A stretch of 58,537 bases of DNA from Shewanella litoralis (GTDB lineage: Bacteria; Pseudomonadota; Gammaproteobacteria; Enterobacterales; Shewanellaceae): assembly GCF_009828585.1 (NCBI RefSeq), contig NZ_WSRZ01000025.1, forward strand, positions 1 to 58,537, written 5' to 3'. A model generated the notes under the pieces. It made no database searches. It had not been told where the DNA came from and saw only the letters and a list, made by a program, of their open reading frames with translations. Positions 27,099 through 35,833 of the stretch are shown in pieces. Each line of letters begins with the position of its first letter. The first letter of the stretch is position 1. The position numbers were made by a program, and so were the translations under genes.

Positions 27099-29342
27099 TT
27101 ATACCGATAACACCTTGTTTAGAGGTAAATCACGATACCTTTTGCCAGTCGCGGCAAATATTGCATTGGTTAAGCTTGGCGCAACAGGCGGCACGCCAGG
27201 CTCTCCGACACCGGCTGGGTTAGCAGTAGACTGGATATGAATGACTTCTATTTCAGGGCTTTGTGGAAAACGCAGTAATGGATAATCATGAAAGTTCGAT
27301 TGCTGCACCTGGCCGCCTTTAAAGCTTATCTCGCCCATCATGGCTAAACTTAAGCCAAAAATGATCGCCCCTTCGGTTTGCGACGTTAATCGGTCTGGAT
27401 TGACCACCAAACCGGCATCAATTGCGGAGATACTTTTTAACACCTTAAGGTTGTTATCTTTTACTTCAACTAAGGTGGCGACGGCAACATAGGTTGTAAA
27501 ACTGCGATGAATAGCAAAACCCCAACCTTGATTTTTTTGCACAGGTGCTTGCTGCGCAAGTTTAGCTTCCATGATATTAAGCACATTATGATAACGGCCT
27601 ACATCAATAGGATGATCGTCAAGGGTTTCACCGTAGTTACCATACTCGAACCCTTGATCCGCAAGGGTTTCTTTTCTGGCTTCACCGAGCATTTCACGCC
27701 ACATTTGCAGGCAAGGTTTATTGGCTTTAACGGCCAACTCATCGACAAAACTGCCAATGCCAAACGCGTGCTGAATATTACACACCGAACGCATCCACCC
27801 AATACGAGTATGGGCGGTAGCTTTTACGGCTTCGAGCTGTATTTGTGGCAACGCTAATGGCACATCAACAAAGCCTAAATCAAGTTCACCAGCAGAGGGT
27901 AAATCGACCCCTTCAGCAAAAGTAGAACTAATAGATGGAAACCCAGTACGGGCTAATATGGCTTGAGGTTGATTGCTGTTATCGAGCTTAGCCTGATAAA
28001 ATTGCGCACTAATCGCATGGTAATAACCATTTTGTATTTCATCTTCTCGGGTCCACGACACCTTAACGGGCTTATTGAGTTTTTGAGATAACATGGCCGC
28101 TTCTACGCTAAAATCGGGTTTGGATTTACGTCCAAATCCGCCCCCTAACAGTGTCACATTCACTTTCACTTTTTCTTCAGCAAGACCAAGTACCGCGGCG
28201 ACATTTTTCTGAGTGCTTTGTGGCGTTTGAGTGGATGCCCAAATTTCGCATCCGTCCGTGGTCACACTCGCGGTCGCCACCGGCGGCTCCATCATGGCAT
28301 GAGCTAAATACGGCACAGTATAAACCGCATTAATTGTCGACTCTGCAGGCCATGAATCAACGCTAGCACCTAACTGGCGCATCACTTTGCCAGGTTGTTT
28401 AACTCGTTCAACTAACTCGGCCAAATACTGAGTGGTATCGTGGTTATCATTGACAGATTTTGTCCAGGTGATTTTCAGCGCTTTACGCCCTTCCATCGCA
28501 CTCCAAGTGTTGCTGGCAATAACGGCTACACCGCCCAAAGCTTGAAATAATGGTGCGCCTTTAGGTACAGGTAACTGAATAATATCCAACACCCCCGCTA
28601 CTTTACGCGCCGCGCTATCATCTAATGTGGCCACATCACTGCCCAATACCGGTGGGCGAGTAATGCTGGCATACACCATGCCATCAACGTTGATGTCATA
28701 ACCAAACATGGCTGTACCCGCTAATATGTCATCCATATCAACAATCGTTTTAGGTTTACCAATAAAGTTAAATTCACTGTCTGGCTTAAACGTCAGCGTT
28801 TCAACATCGGGCACGTTAATGGCCGATGCTGCTACTGCTAACTCGCCAAAACGTAAGCTTTTGCTAGAACCTTTGTGATACACGCGACTTTGTTTGGCAT
28901 ACACTTCAGTCAATGGTACTTTCCATTTATCGGCCGCCGCTTGCTCAAGCATGGTTCTAGCCATGGCGCCCATTTGACGCATTTTGTGATATTGCTTACG
29001 AATGCTTCGGCTGCCGTCGGTGTTTTGATCGCCGTAAGCTTTGTCGCCTAAACCTTGAACAACCACTATTTTGTCCCAATCGGCTTCTAACTCATCGGCT
29101 AACACCTGCGGAATACCGGTTCGAATACCCTGGCCCATTTCAGAACGATGACACGTGAGGTAAACCTTATCGTCTTCGCCAATGGCAACAAACAAATTCA
29201 TCGTGGCTTGTTTGTCTTGCGCTAGCGCCATTGGGCTCCAGGCTAAACTCGTGCTGCCAAGAACTAACCCCCCGCCTACTGCACCAAATAACTTAAGCAC
29301 GTTACGACGGCTAATATTTTCAACTGCGGTAAATGTCGTCAT
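27099..29342 (-). CDS. Molybdopterin-binding large subunit of a xanthine-dehydrogenase-family oxidoreductase (IorB/aldehyde oxidase type)
   Basis: Hydroxylates an aldehyde or N-heterocycle at a molybdopterin-cytosine-dinucleotide centre. A twin-arginine signal (SRRNVLKLFGAVGGG, about residues 12-26) predicts folded export to the periplasm. Family motifs include GQGIRTGIPQVLADEL, LLGGGFGRKS and WMRSVCNIQHAFG, with GVGEPGVPPVAPSLTNAIF carrying the catalytic Glu region near the C terminus. Length of 747 residues is typical. GGAGG precedes the ATG, 2 nt after the 2Fe-2S subunit stop. No FAD subunit is present, as in isoquinoline oxidoreductase-type enzymes. The substrate is not deducible. Confidence 0.9.
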   Translation of the reverse strand: MTTFTAVENISRRNVLKLFGAVGGGLVLGSTSLAWSPMALAQDKQATMNLFVAIGEDDKVYLTCHRSEMGQGIRTGIPQVLADELEADWDKIVVVQGLGDKAYGDQNTDGSRSIRKQYHKMRQMGAMARTMLEQAAADKWKVPLTEVYAKQSRVYHKGSSKSLRFGELAVAASAINVPDVETLTFKPDSEFNFIGKPKTIVDMDDILAGTAMFGYDINVDGMVYASITRPPVLGSDVATLDDSAARKVAGVLDIIQLPVPKGAPLFQALGGVAVIASNTWSAMEGRKALKITWTKSVNDNHDTTQYLAELVERVKQPGKVMRQLGASVDSWPAESTINAVYTVPYLAHAMMEPPVATASVTTDGCEIWASTQTPQSTQKNVAAVLGLAEEKVKVNVTLLGGGFGRKSKPDFSVEAAMLSQKLNKPVKVSWTREDEIQNGYYHAISAQFYQAKLDNSNQPQAILARTGFPSISSTFAEGVDLPSAGELDLGFVDVPLALPQIQLEAVKATAHTRIGWMRSVCNIQHAFGIGSFVDELAVKANKPCLQMWREMLGEARKETLADQGFEYGNYGETLDDHPIDVGRYHNVLNIMEAKLAQQAPVQKNQGWGFAIHRSFTTYVAVATLVEVKDNNLKVLKSISAIDAGLVVNPDRLTSQTEGAIIFGLSLAMMGEISFKGGQVQQSNFHDYPLLRFPQSPEIEVIHIQSTANPAGVGEPGVPPVAPSLTNAIFAATGKRYRDLPLNKVLSV

Positions 29343-29344
29343 GA

Positions 29345-29797
29345 TTATGCCTCCGTCACTGATTTGATCGCTGATTTAATGCGTGGGTAGGTTCCGCAAC
29401 GACAAATATTGCCCGACATCGCATCATCAATTTGTGCATCGGTTGGTTTTGCTGTGACTTTTAATAGTGCTGCAGCAGACATTAATTGCCCAGCCTGACA
29501 GAAACCACATTGAGGCACATTGTGCGTTAACCAGGCATCTTTGAGTTTTTGAGCCTCTAGGCCTTCAATCGTAGTGACTTGCTTGCCCTGCACTTGCTTA
29601 AGACTGGTTAAACAACCGCGCATGGGGCTGCCATCTACGTGGATAGTACACGCACCACATAAGCCCGCGCCGCAACCAAACTTGGTACCGGTAAAACCTA
29701 GGATGTCACGCAAAGCCCATAAGACGGGCATATTGGGGTCGGCATCAAGGGTAAAGTCCTTACCGTTGACCAGTAGTTTTTGTGTTGTGGTTGTCAT
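29345..29797 (-). CDS. 2Fe-2S subunit of the molybdenum hydroxylase (IorA type)
   Basis: Electron-transfer small subunit with two [2Fe-2S] clusters. The ferredoxin-type cluster uses Cys42, 47, 50 and 62 ([12 protein letters not shown]). The alpha-helical cluster uses Cys97, 100, 132 and 134 (QCGFCQAG and [10 protein letters not shown]). The ATG at 29797 has AAGGAG 5 nt upstream, so a GTG two codons earlier is rejected. Length of 150 residues is standard. It has no signal and is presumably co-exported with the Tat-bearing large subunit. It lies 3' of a 279-bp MITE that separates it from mocA. Confidence 0.93.
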   Translation of the reverse strand: MTTTTQKLLVNGKDFTLDADPNMPVLWALRDILGFTGTKFGCGAGLCGACTIHVDGSPMRGCLTSLKQVQGKQVTTIEGLEAQKLKDAWLTHNVPQCGFCQAGQLMSAAALLKVTAKPTDAQIDDAMSGNICRCGTYPRIKSAIKSVTEA

Positions 29798-29833
29798 AAT
29801 CACTCCTTAATTAGGCAAAAGTCTTACTGGTAT

Positions 29834-30112
29834 ATACCCAATCAGCCTGAAGATGCTCGATTTCAGCAAGAATTTACACGTGTTTAGGCAAGGCATTGAT
29901 TGCAGGTAATGGTCGTTCCCTTTCCAAAATCAATAACGCAGCATAAACGCGTGTAAAACTTGCCCTTTGGGAGTTTCACCGTGTTCCCCTGATTATTAAA
30001 TCAAGAGCGTTGTTGCGCTAATTTATAAGGTACCTACATTACTGCATTAACGCGCCTAGTATTGAAAACACGGTGAAGCTCTGAAACACGGATCTTCAAG
30101 TTGATTGGGTAT
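29834..30112. mobile_element. MITE-C (279 bp) between mocA and the hydroxylase subunits
   Basis: The left end starts ATACCCAATCAGCCTGAAGA. The reverse complement of the right end starts ATACCCAATCAACTTGAAGA, so the termini are inverted over about 35 bp. It contains no long frame. A diverged piece of the left half recurs at 50152-50207. The remainder of the 29798-30262 gap is AT-rich with no gene seen. Confidence 0.8.
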
Positions 30113-30262
30113 AAACTTAAGAACAAAAATGCAGTTACTTGTATTTATTGAAATAGCTTGTATTTATGGCAACCGCTTGCAGATATCGCCATAAACAGGT
30201 TTATTAACGTTACTTGAATTAGATTAAACTTAACTGAACTAGCTCAAGTTCAGTTAAACGAA

Positions 30263-30874
30263 TTATTGTTGATGCAACCACAAGGCTAAATCGGCAGGTG
30301 TATCAATATCAAACTGAGCATTCTCCATAGACAAAATAGTTAAACTATTCTGTTCGGCACGGCGTTTTAACACGCTTTTAGCGCCTTTATCGCCGTCAAT
30401 AGACAATAAACTAATAAAGTCGTCAGCAATAAATACTGCTGGCACGCCTACATCTTGATGGTAAAAACTGCAGCTAGTTTGGCCATTGTGCTGATAAGCC
30501 TCAATCAAACCCAGATAATCATCCAAGGTTAAGGCAACTTGATCAGCCAACACCAACAATAATGCATCAGCATTTGCCTCAATAGCATAGGCGACAGCGT
30601 GTTTAACCGAGCTTGATAAACCTAACTGCCAATGTGGATTGATTATCCGCTGGGTATCAGCGGCAATCGCCATCACTTCATCATTAATATGCGCGCCCAG
30701 TATCACCACGGGCGCGGCAATATTAGCTGTTGCACTGAGTTGCTTTAGCGTAGCGATGCTATGGGAAAGCACACTTTTACCACCTTGAATTTGAGCGGTG
30801 ATTTTACTGCCGTTAAAGCGACTACTCGCCCCAGCCGCTAAGATGACGCTAACAATCTTAGGCGATGATGACAT
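30263..30874 (-). CDS. mocA: Molybdenum cofactor cytidylyltransferase (MocA-like NTP transferase)
   Basis: Likely converts molybdopterin to the cytosine dinucleotide form required by enzymes of the xanthine dehydrogenase family. The nucleotide-binding signature VILAAGASSRFNGSK is at the N terminus, LLVLADQVALT matches the Mg-binding region, and YHQDVGVPAVF follows. AAGGA 5 nt before the ATG at 30874 decides the start, and TTG at 30898 is rejected. The gene begins just after the xdhC stop, so it forms a cofactor-maturation pair with it. Length is about 203 residues. A MobA-type guanylyltransferase is less likely in this context. Confidence 0.85.
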   Translation of the reverse strand: MSSSPKIVSVILAAGASSRFNGSKITAQIQGGKSVLSHSIATLKQLSATANIAAPVVILGAHINDEVMAIAADTQRIINPHWQLGLSSSVKHAVAYAIEANADALLLVLADQVALTLDDYLGLIEAYQHNGQTSCSFYHQDVGVPAVFIADDFISLLSIDGDKGAKSVLKRRAEQNSLTILSMENAQFDIDTPADLALWLHQQ

Positions 30875-30882
30875 GCTCATCC

Positions 30883-31902
30883 TTACAGCATCACACAATC
30901 AAGGCTGGTTAATTTGCTGTGATACAACACACCATGACACTGAGATAAAATGCTTAATGCGACAGAGCCGGGTAATTCACCACCTAATGCTAAACCTGCT
31001 GGTGCAGAGAAATAACCGCTAAAGTCATCCACACTGAGCTGCGCAATATCAAGCACTTTATCGCGGCGATGAACTGGGCCTAATAATGAAATATACGCCA
31101 ATCCTAAGGGTTGCAGCGTTTTTAGGGTTTTGGCATCAATTTGTAGGTTATGACTCATGACAAAAGCCGCATCTAACCCCTTAAGAATATCGGCTGAAAT
31201 ACTGGGGGTTGGGTGTTTTATAATTTGGCAACCAGGAAAGTCATATGTGCGAGCATATGCGGTGCGCTCATCAAATACCGATACTTTCCACCCCATTGTT
31301 TGCGCCATTTGCGCGATAGGTTGGGCATCTAATCCACCGCCAAAAATACCAATATGCACTGGCGGCCTGAGGGGGATATTCAAGACAGTATTGTGCTGTT
31401 GCTGCACTTTTTGGGTTTTGGTGTTTAAGGTAATCGCGTTTGGTGAGCCACGTTCTTGCGCAATAAACTTACCCGCAACAGCATGACTTGGCGCACCACC
31501 ATCAACAATATTAAGCTGATAAGTCCCGCTGTCACCGCGCATTAGCGCGTCATGAACGTTAACTAAACCTAGATAATTATTCGCTTTGTTAAGCGACACC
31601 ATCATAATGTTGACGATACCACCACAACCAAGCTGATAGCTGGTATCAGACTCGTCGGTCGCATCGTAAGTTAATTGCAATACTTGCTGGGTTTGGATTG
31701 CACGCTGGGCATGGCGACGGAGATCGGCCTCAAGACAACCGCCGCTGAGCATGCCTAAACTTTTACCCATAGGGTGAAATAGCATGATAGCACCGGGTTT
31801 ACGATAAGAAGACCCTTGTACTTGAGTTAATACTGCTACAACCCAGTCTTCTTGATAAGTAGGTAACCAGGCATCGAGTAAATCAACAAGGTGTTGAACC
31901 AT
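30883..31902 (-). CDS. xdhC: XdhC/CoxI-family molybdenum cofactor maturation protein
   Basis: Chaperone that binds and delivers sulfurated molybdenum cofactor to hydroxylases. The N-terminal XdhC_CoxI domain contains VQGSSYRKPGAIML and LSGGCLEADLRRHA. A Rossmann-like C-terminal domain has IGIFGGGLDAQPIA at about 195 and ends with the basic, Gly-rich FSAPAGLALGGELPGSVALSIL. Length of 339 residues is normal. It is the first gene of xdhC-mocA-(MITE)-iorA-iorB. Confidence 0.9.
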   Translation of the reverse strand: MVQHLVDLLDAWLPTYQEDWVVAVLTQVQGSSYRKPGAIMLFHPMGKSLGMLSGGCLEADLRRHAQRAIQTQQVLQLTYDATDESDTSYQLGCGGIVNIMMVSLNKANNYLGLVNVHDALMRGDSGTYQLNIVDGGAPSHAVAGKFIAQERGSPNAITLNTKTQKVQQQHNTVLNIPLRPPVHIGIFGGGLDAQPIAQMAQTMGWKVSVFDERTAYARTYDFPGCQIIKHPTPSISADILKGLDAAFVMSHNLQIDAKTLKTLQPLGLAYISLLGPVHRRDKVLDIAQLSVDDFSGYFSAPAGLALGGELPGSVALSILSQCHGVLYHSKLTSLDCVML

Positions 31903-31925
31903 GAAAACTGTCCATCATAATAAAC

Positions 31926-31950
31926 GCAGTCTTCTAAGCTAACAGACTGC
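31926..31950 (-). terminator. Weak terminator after the metallo-hydrolase gene
   Basis: GCAGTCT ... AGACTGC, a perfect 7-bp stem with an 11-nt loop, is followed on the reverse strand by GTTTATT. Confidence 0.4.
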
Positions 31951-32022
31951 CTTTACAATGCAAAGAATCAATGGTTTCAATTTATGTCTTAATTTTATGA
32001 ATCACTTACAAACAGTTAATTT

Positions 32023-32667
32023 TTAATCAAATAACTGGTCAGCAACAAACGGGTTATGCTGGCGCTCATCGGCAAAGGTCGACATCGGCCCATGACCAGG
32101 AATAAAGCTGAAATTGTTGCCCAAAGGCCATAATTTAGTGGTAATAGAATGCAGCAAATCTTGATGATTAGATTGCGGAAAATCAGTGCGGCCAATAGAG
32201 CCTCTAAATAACACATCGCCCACCCAGGCTAACTTAGCCGGGGCATTATAAAACACAATATGCCCAGGAGTGTGGCCAGGACAATGCAACACACTGAGCG
32301 TCTGCTCGCCAATACTCACCTCGTCCCCCTCTTCAAGATATTGCTTAGGTTCAAAGGCCTCCGCCCGCGGAAATCCGAAATTTTGGCTTTGTTTGACCAG
32401 GTTATCTAACCAAAACTTATCGGCCTCGTGAGGACCGATAATCGGCACAGATAATTGTGCCGCTAAATTGGCCGCGCCACCAACATGATCAATATGTCCA
32501 TGGGTCAGTAGAATTTTCTCTACGCTTAAGCCTAACTTAGTGACCTCAGCCATGATCCTTTCGATATCACCACCGGGATCCACAATTGCAGCTTTTAAGG
32601 TTTTCTCGCACCAAATAACACTGCAGTTTTGCTGAAAGGGAGTAACAGGGATAATTTGATACTTCAT
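32023..32667 (-). CDS. Metallo-beta-lactamase-fold hydrolase (YcbL/glyoxalase II-like)
   Basis: Zinc-dependent hydrolase, probably a thioesterase of the glyoxalase II group. The metal motif THGHIDHVGG is complete. Further ligands are in LHCPGHTPGHIVF and GDVLFRGSIGRTD, with FIPGHGP near the end. The start at 32667 (MKYQIIPVTPFQQNC) has GAGG 6 nt upstream, so eight extra upstream codons are rejected. Length of 214 residues matches YcbL. It lacks the C-terminal glutathione-binding domain of GloB. Confidence 0.88.
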   Translation of the reverse strand: MKYQIIPVTPFQQNCSVIWCEKTLKAAIVDPGGDIERIMAEVTKLGLSVEKILLTHGHIDHVGGAANLAAQLSVPIIGPHEADKFWLDNLVKQSQNFGFPRAEAFEPKQYLEEGDEVSIGEQTLSVLHCPGHTPGHIVFYNAPAKLAWVGDVLFRGSIGRTDFPQSNHQDLLHSITTKLWPLGNNFSFIPGHGPMSTFADERQHNPFVADQLFD

Positions 32668-32883
32668 CGGCAACCTCATACTTATGCTCATATGTTGATT
32701 ATCGGTTAATTTTACCTAGGCAGTATTGATCTAGATAGCTTTTTAATGTGATACCCATCAAGCTTTGCATTGTTGATGTACACTATACCCAACCCAATAA
32801 CTCATGGATAATTACCGAGTCACTTGTTCAGTGATCAATGCTTAACGACTCATAATACTTCCCACAGACTCAGTAGGACATGT

Positions 32884-34173
32884 ATGCACATTGATATCAC
32901 TTTATCAGACATCAAAGCACGTAAACATTTTTTCTCGGTGCCACTTGATTACCAACAAAGTCCGAGCAAGCAGATTACTGTATTTGCCCGAGAGTTGGTT
33001 AGCGTTGAAAACCAGCACAAGCAACTGCCCTATTTAGTTTTTTTTCAGGGTGGCCCAGGCTTTGGCGCAGTAAGACCTCTAAGTTATAGTGGTTGGATTA
33101 AACGCGCATTGAAAGAATATCGGGTATTGCTACTAGACCAACGAGGCACCGGGTTATCGACGCCCGTAAATGCCACCAGCTTAAGTTACATGAGCGCCAC
33201 CGATCAGGCCGATTATTTAAGTTTTTTTCGTGCCGATAACATTATTCGCGATGCCGAATATATTCGCACTAAATTATCCCCAGGCGAACCCTGGAGTATT
33301 TTAGGCCAAAGCTTTGGCGGCTTTTGTGTTTTACATTATTTATCAGCCGCGCCAGAGGGCTTAAAAGAAGCCTACATCACCGGGGGGATCCCCTCATTAA
33401 CCCGATCTGCAGACGAGGTTTACCAGGCAACATATCAGCGAGTATTGGCAAAGAATCAAGACTTTTTCACCCGCTTTAGCGATGCCAGAGTCTTAGTCGA
33501 CACACTGGCAAAATACCTGTTCGACAATAAAGTCTACCTTGGCACGGGCGAGCTATTGACCGTAGAAATGCTCCAATTATTGGGCATTAATTTGGGCATG
33601 GAACAAGGGCCTGAAGCCGTTTACTATTTGCTTGAACAAGCCTTAATAGATACCCCCCATGGGGTTGATGTAAACCCGTTGTTTTTGCATCAATTTAGCC
33701 AATTTCTTGATTACAACACCAACCCCATTTTTGCGTTAATGCACGAGTCGATTTACTGTCAGCAACAGGCATCGGCATGGGCTGCGCACAGAGTCAGAAA
33801 CGAGTTTAGCCAATTTAACTATCGCCCAGGCAAACCCTTATTGTTCACAGGCGAAATGGTGTATCCATGGATGTTTGCGCAATTTGAACAACTTGAGCCA
33901 CTGCAACAAGCGGCCAATTTAATCGCCGCGAAAAAAGATTGGCCAGCCCTGTACAACCTTGAGCAACTTGCCGCCAATAAAGTGCCCGTTGCCGCCGCGA
34001 TATACAGCGAAGATATGTTTGTTGAAATGCAATACAGCCTAGAAACGGCCAAGCAAGTGAGTAATCTTAAATACTGGCTCACCTCAGAGTATGAACACAA
34101 CGGTATTCGCATGGACGGCGAGCGAGTGTTAGACAAACTCATTAGCCTTAATCGCGGCCATTGTTTGCGTTAA
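32884..34173 (+). CDS. Alpha/beta hydrolase, proline iminopeptidase family (S33)
   Basis: Peptidase-type serine hydrolase that removes N-terminal proline or related residues. Oxyanion segment FFQGGPGFGA, LLDQRGTG and nucleophile elbow GQSFGG (Ser143) are clear. The acid and base are likely in AIYSEDMFVEM and EYEHNGIRMDG near the C terminus. AGGA stands 5 nt before the ATG at 32884. Length of 429 residues fits the large S33 group. No signal peptide, so it is cytoplasmic. It is followed by a terminator shared with the converging nitroreductase. Confidence 0.88.
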   Translation: MHIDITLSDIKARKHFFSVPLDYQQSPSKQITVFARELVSVENQHKQLPYLVFFQGGPGFGAVRPLSYSGWIKRALKEYRVLLLDQRGTGLSTPVNATSLSYMSATDQADYLSFFRADNIIRDAEYIRTKLSPGEPWSILGQSFGGFCVLHYLSAAPEGLKEAYITGGIPSLTRSADEVYQATYQRVLAKNQDFFTRFSDARVLVDTLAKYLFDNKVYLGTGELLTVEMLQLLGINLGMEQGPEAVYYLLEQALIDTPHGVDVNPLFLHQFSQFLDYNTNPIFALMHESIYCQQQASAWAAHRVRNEFSQFNYRPGKPLLFTGEMVYPWMFAQFEQLEPLQQAANLIAAKKDWPALYNLEQLAANKVPVAAAIYSEDMFVEMQYSLETAKQVSNLKYWLTSEYEHNGIRMDGERVLDKLISLNRGHCLR

Positions 34174-34217
34174 TATTTGATAAGAAATAAGCATTAGACA
34201 TAAGAAATAAGAAAGAA

Positions 34218-34258
34218 TAAAAAAGGGGCATAAGACTAAATCTTATGCCCCTTTTTTA
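34218..34258. terminator. Bidirectional terminator
   Basis: AAAAGGGGCATAAGA, loop CTAAA and TCTTATGCCCCTTTT form a 15-bp perfect stem with A and T runs on both sides, between converging genes. Confidence 0.9.
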
Positions 34259-34291
34259 TGGGGATGATACCGTTTTATAACGAAACGGCCA

Positions 34292-34948
34292 TTACAATAC
34301 TTGCAATACCTGCTCAGCAGCTAGGCGAGACTTAGGCAGTTTAGCATTGTAGTCTTCATCTGAGTGGTGATAGCCAAATGCTAACGCCACATCACAGACA
34401 TAACCGTCTAATTCTTTTGCAAACACCTGGCCTAGCATTTCACTGTCAACACCTTCCATCGGCGTAGAGTCAATGCCAAGACGTGCTAGCGTGTGCATGG
34501 TGTTACCCAGAGCTAAATAAGTTTGCGACTTCGTCCAGGCAGCGTTATTGCCCGCTGCGTCAGTGTTTAAATCAACAAACGCATATGCACCAAATGCACC
34601 TTCACGATCTTCTGGCTTAGTACGGCCATCAGTAATGCCCTGGTCTACCACTTTGGCATAATCTTCACGAGTATACTTTGGGTTATAGGCAAACAATATT
34701 GTGTGCGAAGCTGCTTTAGCGTGTGGTTGGTTAAACTGAAATTTGTTTGCAAAAGAGTCATGCAGACGTTGCTTAGCGTCATCACTTTCAATGACGATAA
34801 ACTTCCATGGTTGAGAGTTAATTGATGAAGGTGACAACACCATTGCATCATAAATAACAGCTAAGTCGGCTGCTGATACGCGCTTAGTAGCATCGTAGCG
34901 TTTTGCGGTGTAACGTTTTTCTAAATCAGAAATAATAGCGTGAGTCAT
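34292..34948 (-). CDS. Oxygen-insensitive NAD(P)H nitroreductase (NfsB-like)
   Basis: FMN-dependent reductase acting on nitroaromatics, quinones or flavin. FMN-binding regions are RYTAKRYD at the N terminus, SPSSINSQPWKF (about residues 41-52) and GIDSTPMEGVD. The C-terminal VALAFGYHHSDEDYNAKLPKSRL is the family end. GGAG precedes the ATG at 34948 by 7 nt, so the longer frame is rejected. Length of 218 residues is that of NfsB and its relatives. Confidence 0.9.
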   Translation of the reverse strand: MTHAIISDLEKRYTAKRYDATKRVSAADLAVIYDAMVLSPSSINSQPWKFIVIESDDAKQRLHDSFANKFQFNQPHAKAASHTILFAYNPKYTREDYAKVVDQGITDGRTKPEDREGAFGAYAFVDLNTDAAGNNAAWTKSQTYLALGNTMHTLARLGIDSTPMEGVDSEMLGQVFAKELDGYVCDVALAFGYHHSDEDYNAKLPKSRLAAEQVLQVL

Positions 34949-35062
34949 GTGATGCTCCATAAAAATAAACGATGACGGTTTCAATAAATCAAATAGTTAA
35001 CAATAAATTCGGCTGATATGTATTTCGCATATATTGTGTTTAATTGTGTGGATTCAAGGGCA

Positions 35063-35608
35063 TTAACGCCATTTAATCGAACAGCCCATACTGGCGGTTT
35101 GTTGTTTAGGCCCTTTGCCAATGGCGGCAATTAATTGCATCGCATTAACGAGTTCAGCAACACGATTAGGAGCATCTTGCAACCTGGCATCGTCCAGACG
35201 GCCACGATATTGCAACTCACCCTGGGCATTAAAGCCAAAAAAGTCCGGAGTACATACGGCACCATACTGCTTAGCAATATGCTGGTCTTCATCCACTAGG
35301 TACGGGAAACTAAAGCCATGTTGCTCGGCAAAACGAAGCATGTTTTCAGGCGAGTCGGAGTCAACCTGATGGTAGTTATTCGACATAACAGCCAACACAT
35401 TAATCCCTTCTGCCATCAATTGCAGGGTGTCTTTAGCTAAACGCGACGCAATGGCTTTAACATAAGGGCAATGATTACAAATAAACATAATCAACAAGCC
35501 TTTATCACCTAAATGTTCACTCATGGTAAACGCGTCACCGTGAGGGTTTTTTAAGGTGAAATCGGGTGCTTTCCAGCCAAAATCACAAATGGGCGTATCA
35601 AGTAACAT
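35063..35608 (-). CDS. Thioredoxin-like redoxin (AhpC/TSA-type fold)
   Basis: Cytoplasmic thioredoxin-fold protein with MFICNHCPYV carrying a CxxC pair (Cys44, Cys47), preceded by APDFTLKNPHGDAFTMS, the peroxiredoxin-like opening. A later cis-Pro segment is VCTPDFFGF. The family (181 residues, common in proteobacteria) is annotated as thioredoxin-family or redoxin-domain protein. Its partner substrate is unknown. No signal peptide. It lies alone between the nitroreductase and the ModF-like gene. Confidence 0.85.
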   Translation of the reverse strand: MLLDTPICDFGWKAPDFTLKNPHGDAFTMSEHLGDKGLLIMFICNHCPYVKAIASRLAKDTLQLMAEGINVLAVMSNNYHQVDSDSPENMLRFAEQHGFSFPYLVDEDQHIAKQYGAVCTPDFFGFNAQGELQYRGRLDDARLQDAPNRVAELVNAMQLIAAIGKGPKQQTASMGCSIKWR

Positions 35609-35781
35609 AGCGATTAACCTTTAACGGTACTCGGAACAATCCGAATAACACAAACAACCCCAATAAAACACATTATGCTGCGAGGCATACTGTAATGACA
35701 TCATCATACGCTGATCTTTAATCTGCATATACAGGGTAAAAATTGAAAAATTTTCAATTTTTTATTAATAATGCCATGAAT

Positions 35782-35815
35782 AAAAAAACAGCCAACCTCA
35801 GTTGACTGTTTTTTA
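35782..35815 (-). terminator. Terminator of the ModF-like gene
   Basis: Reverse strand AACAGTCAAC, loop, GTTGGCTGTT followed by TTTTT. It lies immediately after the stop codon. A separate AT-rich palindrome AAAATTGAAAAATTTTCAAT starts at about 35739. Confidence 0.8.
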
Positions 35816-35833
35816 AGTGACCATCACATCAGG

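Noticed and set aside
30875-30898. Upstream TTG start for mocA overlapping xdhC
   Set aside because: AAGGA is placed for the ATG at 30874, and the N-terminal family motif fits this shorter form.
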